NCBI GenBank assembly: GCA_003230435.1
Contig: QIDW01000209.1
Location: 1 to 15,380, forward strand
Direction: 5' to 3'
Length of the DNA stretch: 15,380 bases
Source of the DNA: Acidimicrobiia bacterium
Lineage (GTDB): Bacteria; Actinomycetota; Acidimicrobiia; Spongiisociales; ZC4RG35
Under the pieces are notes generated by a model, which was given only the letters and a program-made list of their open reading frames with translations, did not search any database and was not told where the DNA came from. The position numbers were made by a program, and so were the translations under genes. The first letter of the stretch is position 1, and each line of letters begins with the position of its first letter. This document shows, in pieces, positions 15,307-15,380 of this stretch.

Positions 15307-15380
15307 CGCTTGATCTCCCCGGCCATGATCTTGTCGTGAAGTGTGAGAATCCCATGCATCAGGCTTTGCGGGCCCGGCGG
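15303..15380 (-). CDS. nuoB: NADH:quinone oxidoreductase subunit B, C-terminal fragment
   Basis: Only the last 25 codons are inside the window; the gene continues past the right edge. The peptide PPGPQSLMHGILTLHDKIMA followed by GEIKR is the conserved NuoB C-terminus: the G.PPRPE..LHGI.TLQ.KI pattern that follows the cysteine binding cluster N2, which is itself outside the window. The TGA stop (15303-15305) overlaps the nuoC start. Confidence 0.93.
   Translation of the reverse strand, partial: PPGPQSLMHGILTLHDKIMAGEIKR

Overview
This window is almost entirely one minus-strand operon for respiratory complex I (proton-translocating NADH:quinone oxidoreductase, type I). Read in the direction of transcription (high to low coordinates) it holds the 3' end of nuoB, then nuoC, D, E, F, G, H, I, J, K, L, M and N complete and in canonical order; nuoA and most of nuoB lie beyond the right edge. 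The last gene on this strand (444-1613) is not a complex I subunit. It encodes an exported, bactofilin-like beta-repeat protein with a hydrophobic C-terminal half, and it overlaps the end of nuoN by 17 bases. The sequence is GC-rich, uses GTG and TTG starts, and has actinobacterial-type Nuo proteins (for example the NuoF N-terminus TTPLLLTRR..DDSHT). I infer an uncultured actinomycete, possibly of the Acidimicrobiia, but one operon cannot fix the taxon.

Layout. Positions 1-147 (+) are the 3' end of a thioredoxin-fold gene. Positions 148-274 are non-coding, with only a short CCCTC/GAGGG inverted repeat (159-163/177-181) and no promoter I trust. Positions 275-472 (+) encode a 65-residue CxxC protein that runs tail to tail into the end of the minus-strand operon, overlapping it by 29 bases. 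From 444 to 15380 the minus strand is coding nearly without a break. Junctions are 1-17 base overlaps or gaps of 1-2 bases (ATGA, GTGA, ATTGA, TGATG types), so the subunits are probably translationally coupled. The one exception is the apparent 5' end of nuoG.

How the genes work together. NuoE, F and G form the NADH-oxidising module (FMN and Fe-S clusters), NuoB, C, D and I the connecting arm to quinone, and NuoH, J, K, L, M and N the membrane proton-pumping arm. Nearly all the expected cofactor ligands and proton-path lysines and glutamates are present, so the enzyme looks functional.

The unusual points cluster at nuoF-nuoG. A GC-rich palindromic repeat forms the last roughly 22 codons of nuoF. 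Immediately after it, the 5' end of nuoG has no ordinary start codon in its own frame before the conserved domain, and the obvious ATG lies one base out of frame. NuoG has also lost all four ligands of the extra cluster N7. I see no CRISPR array, tRNA, rRNA, transposase or defence system. The window is mainly core metabolism, and I found no novel multi-gene system beyond the operon-linked membrane protein.
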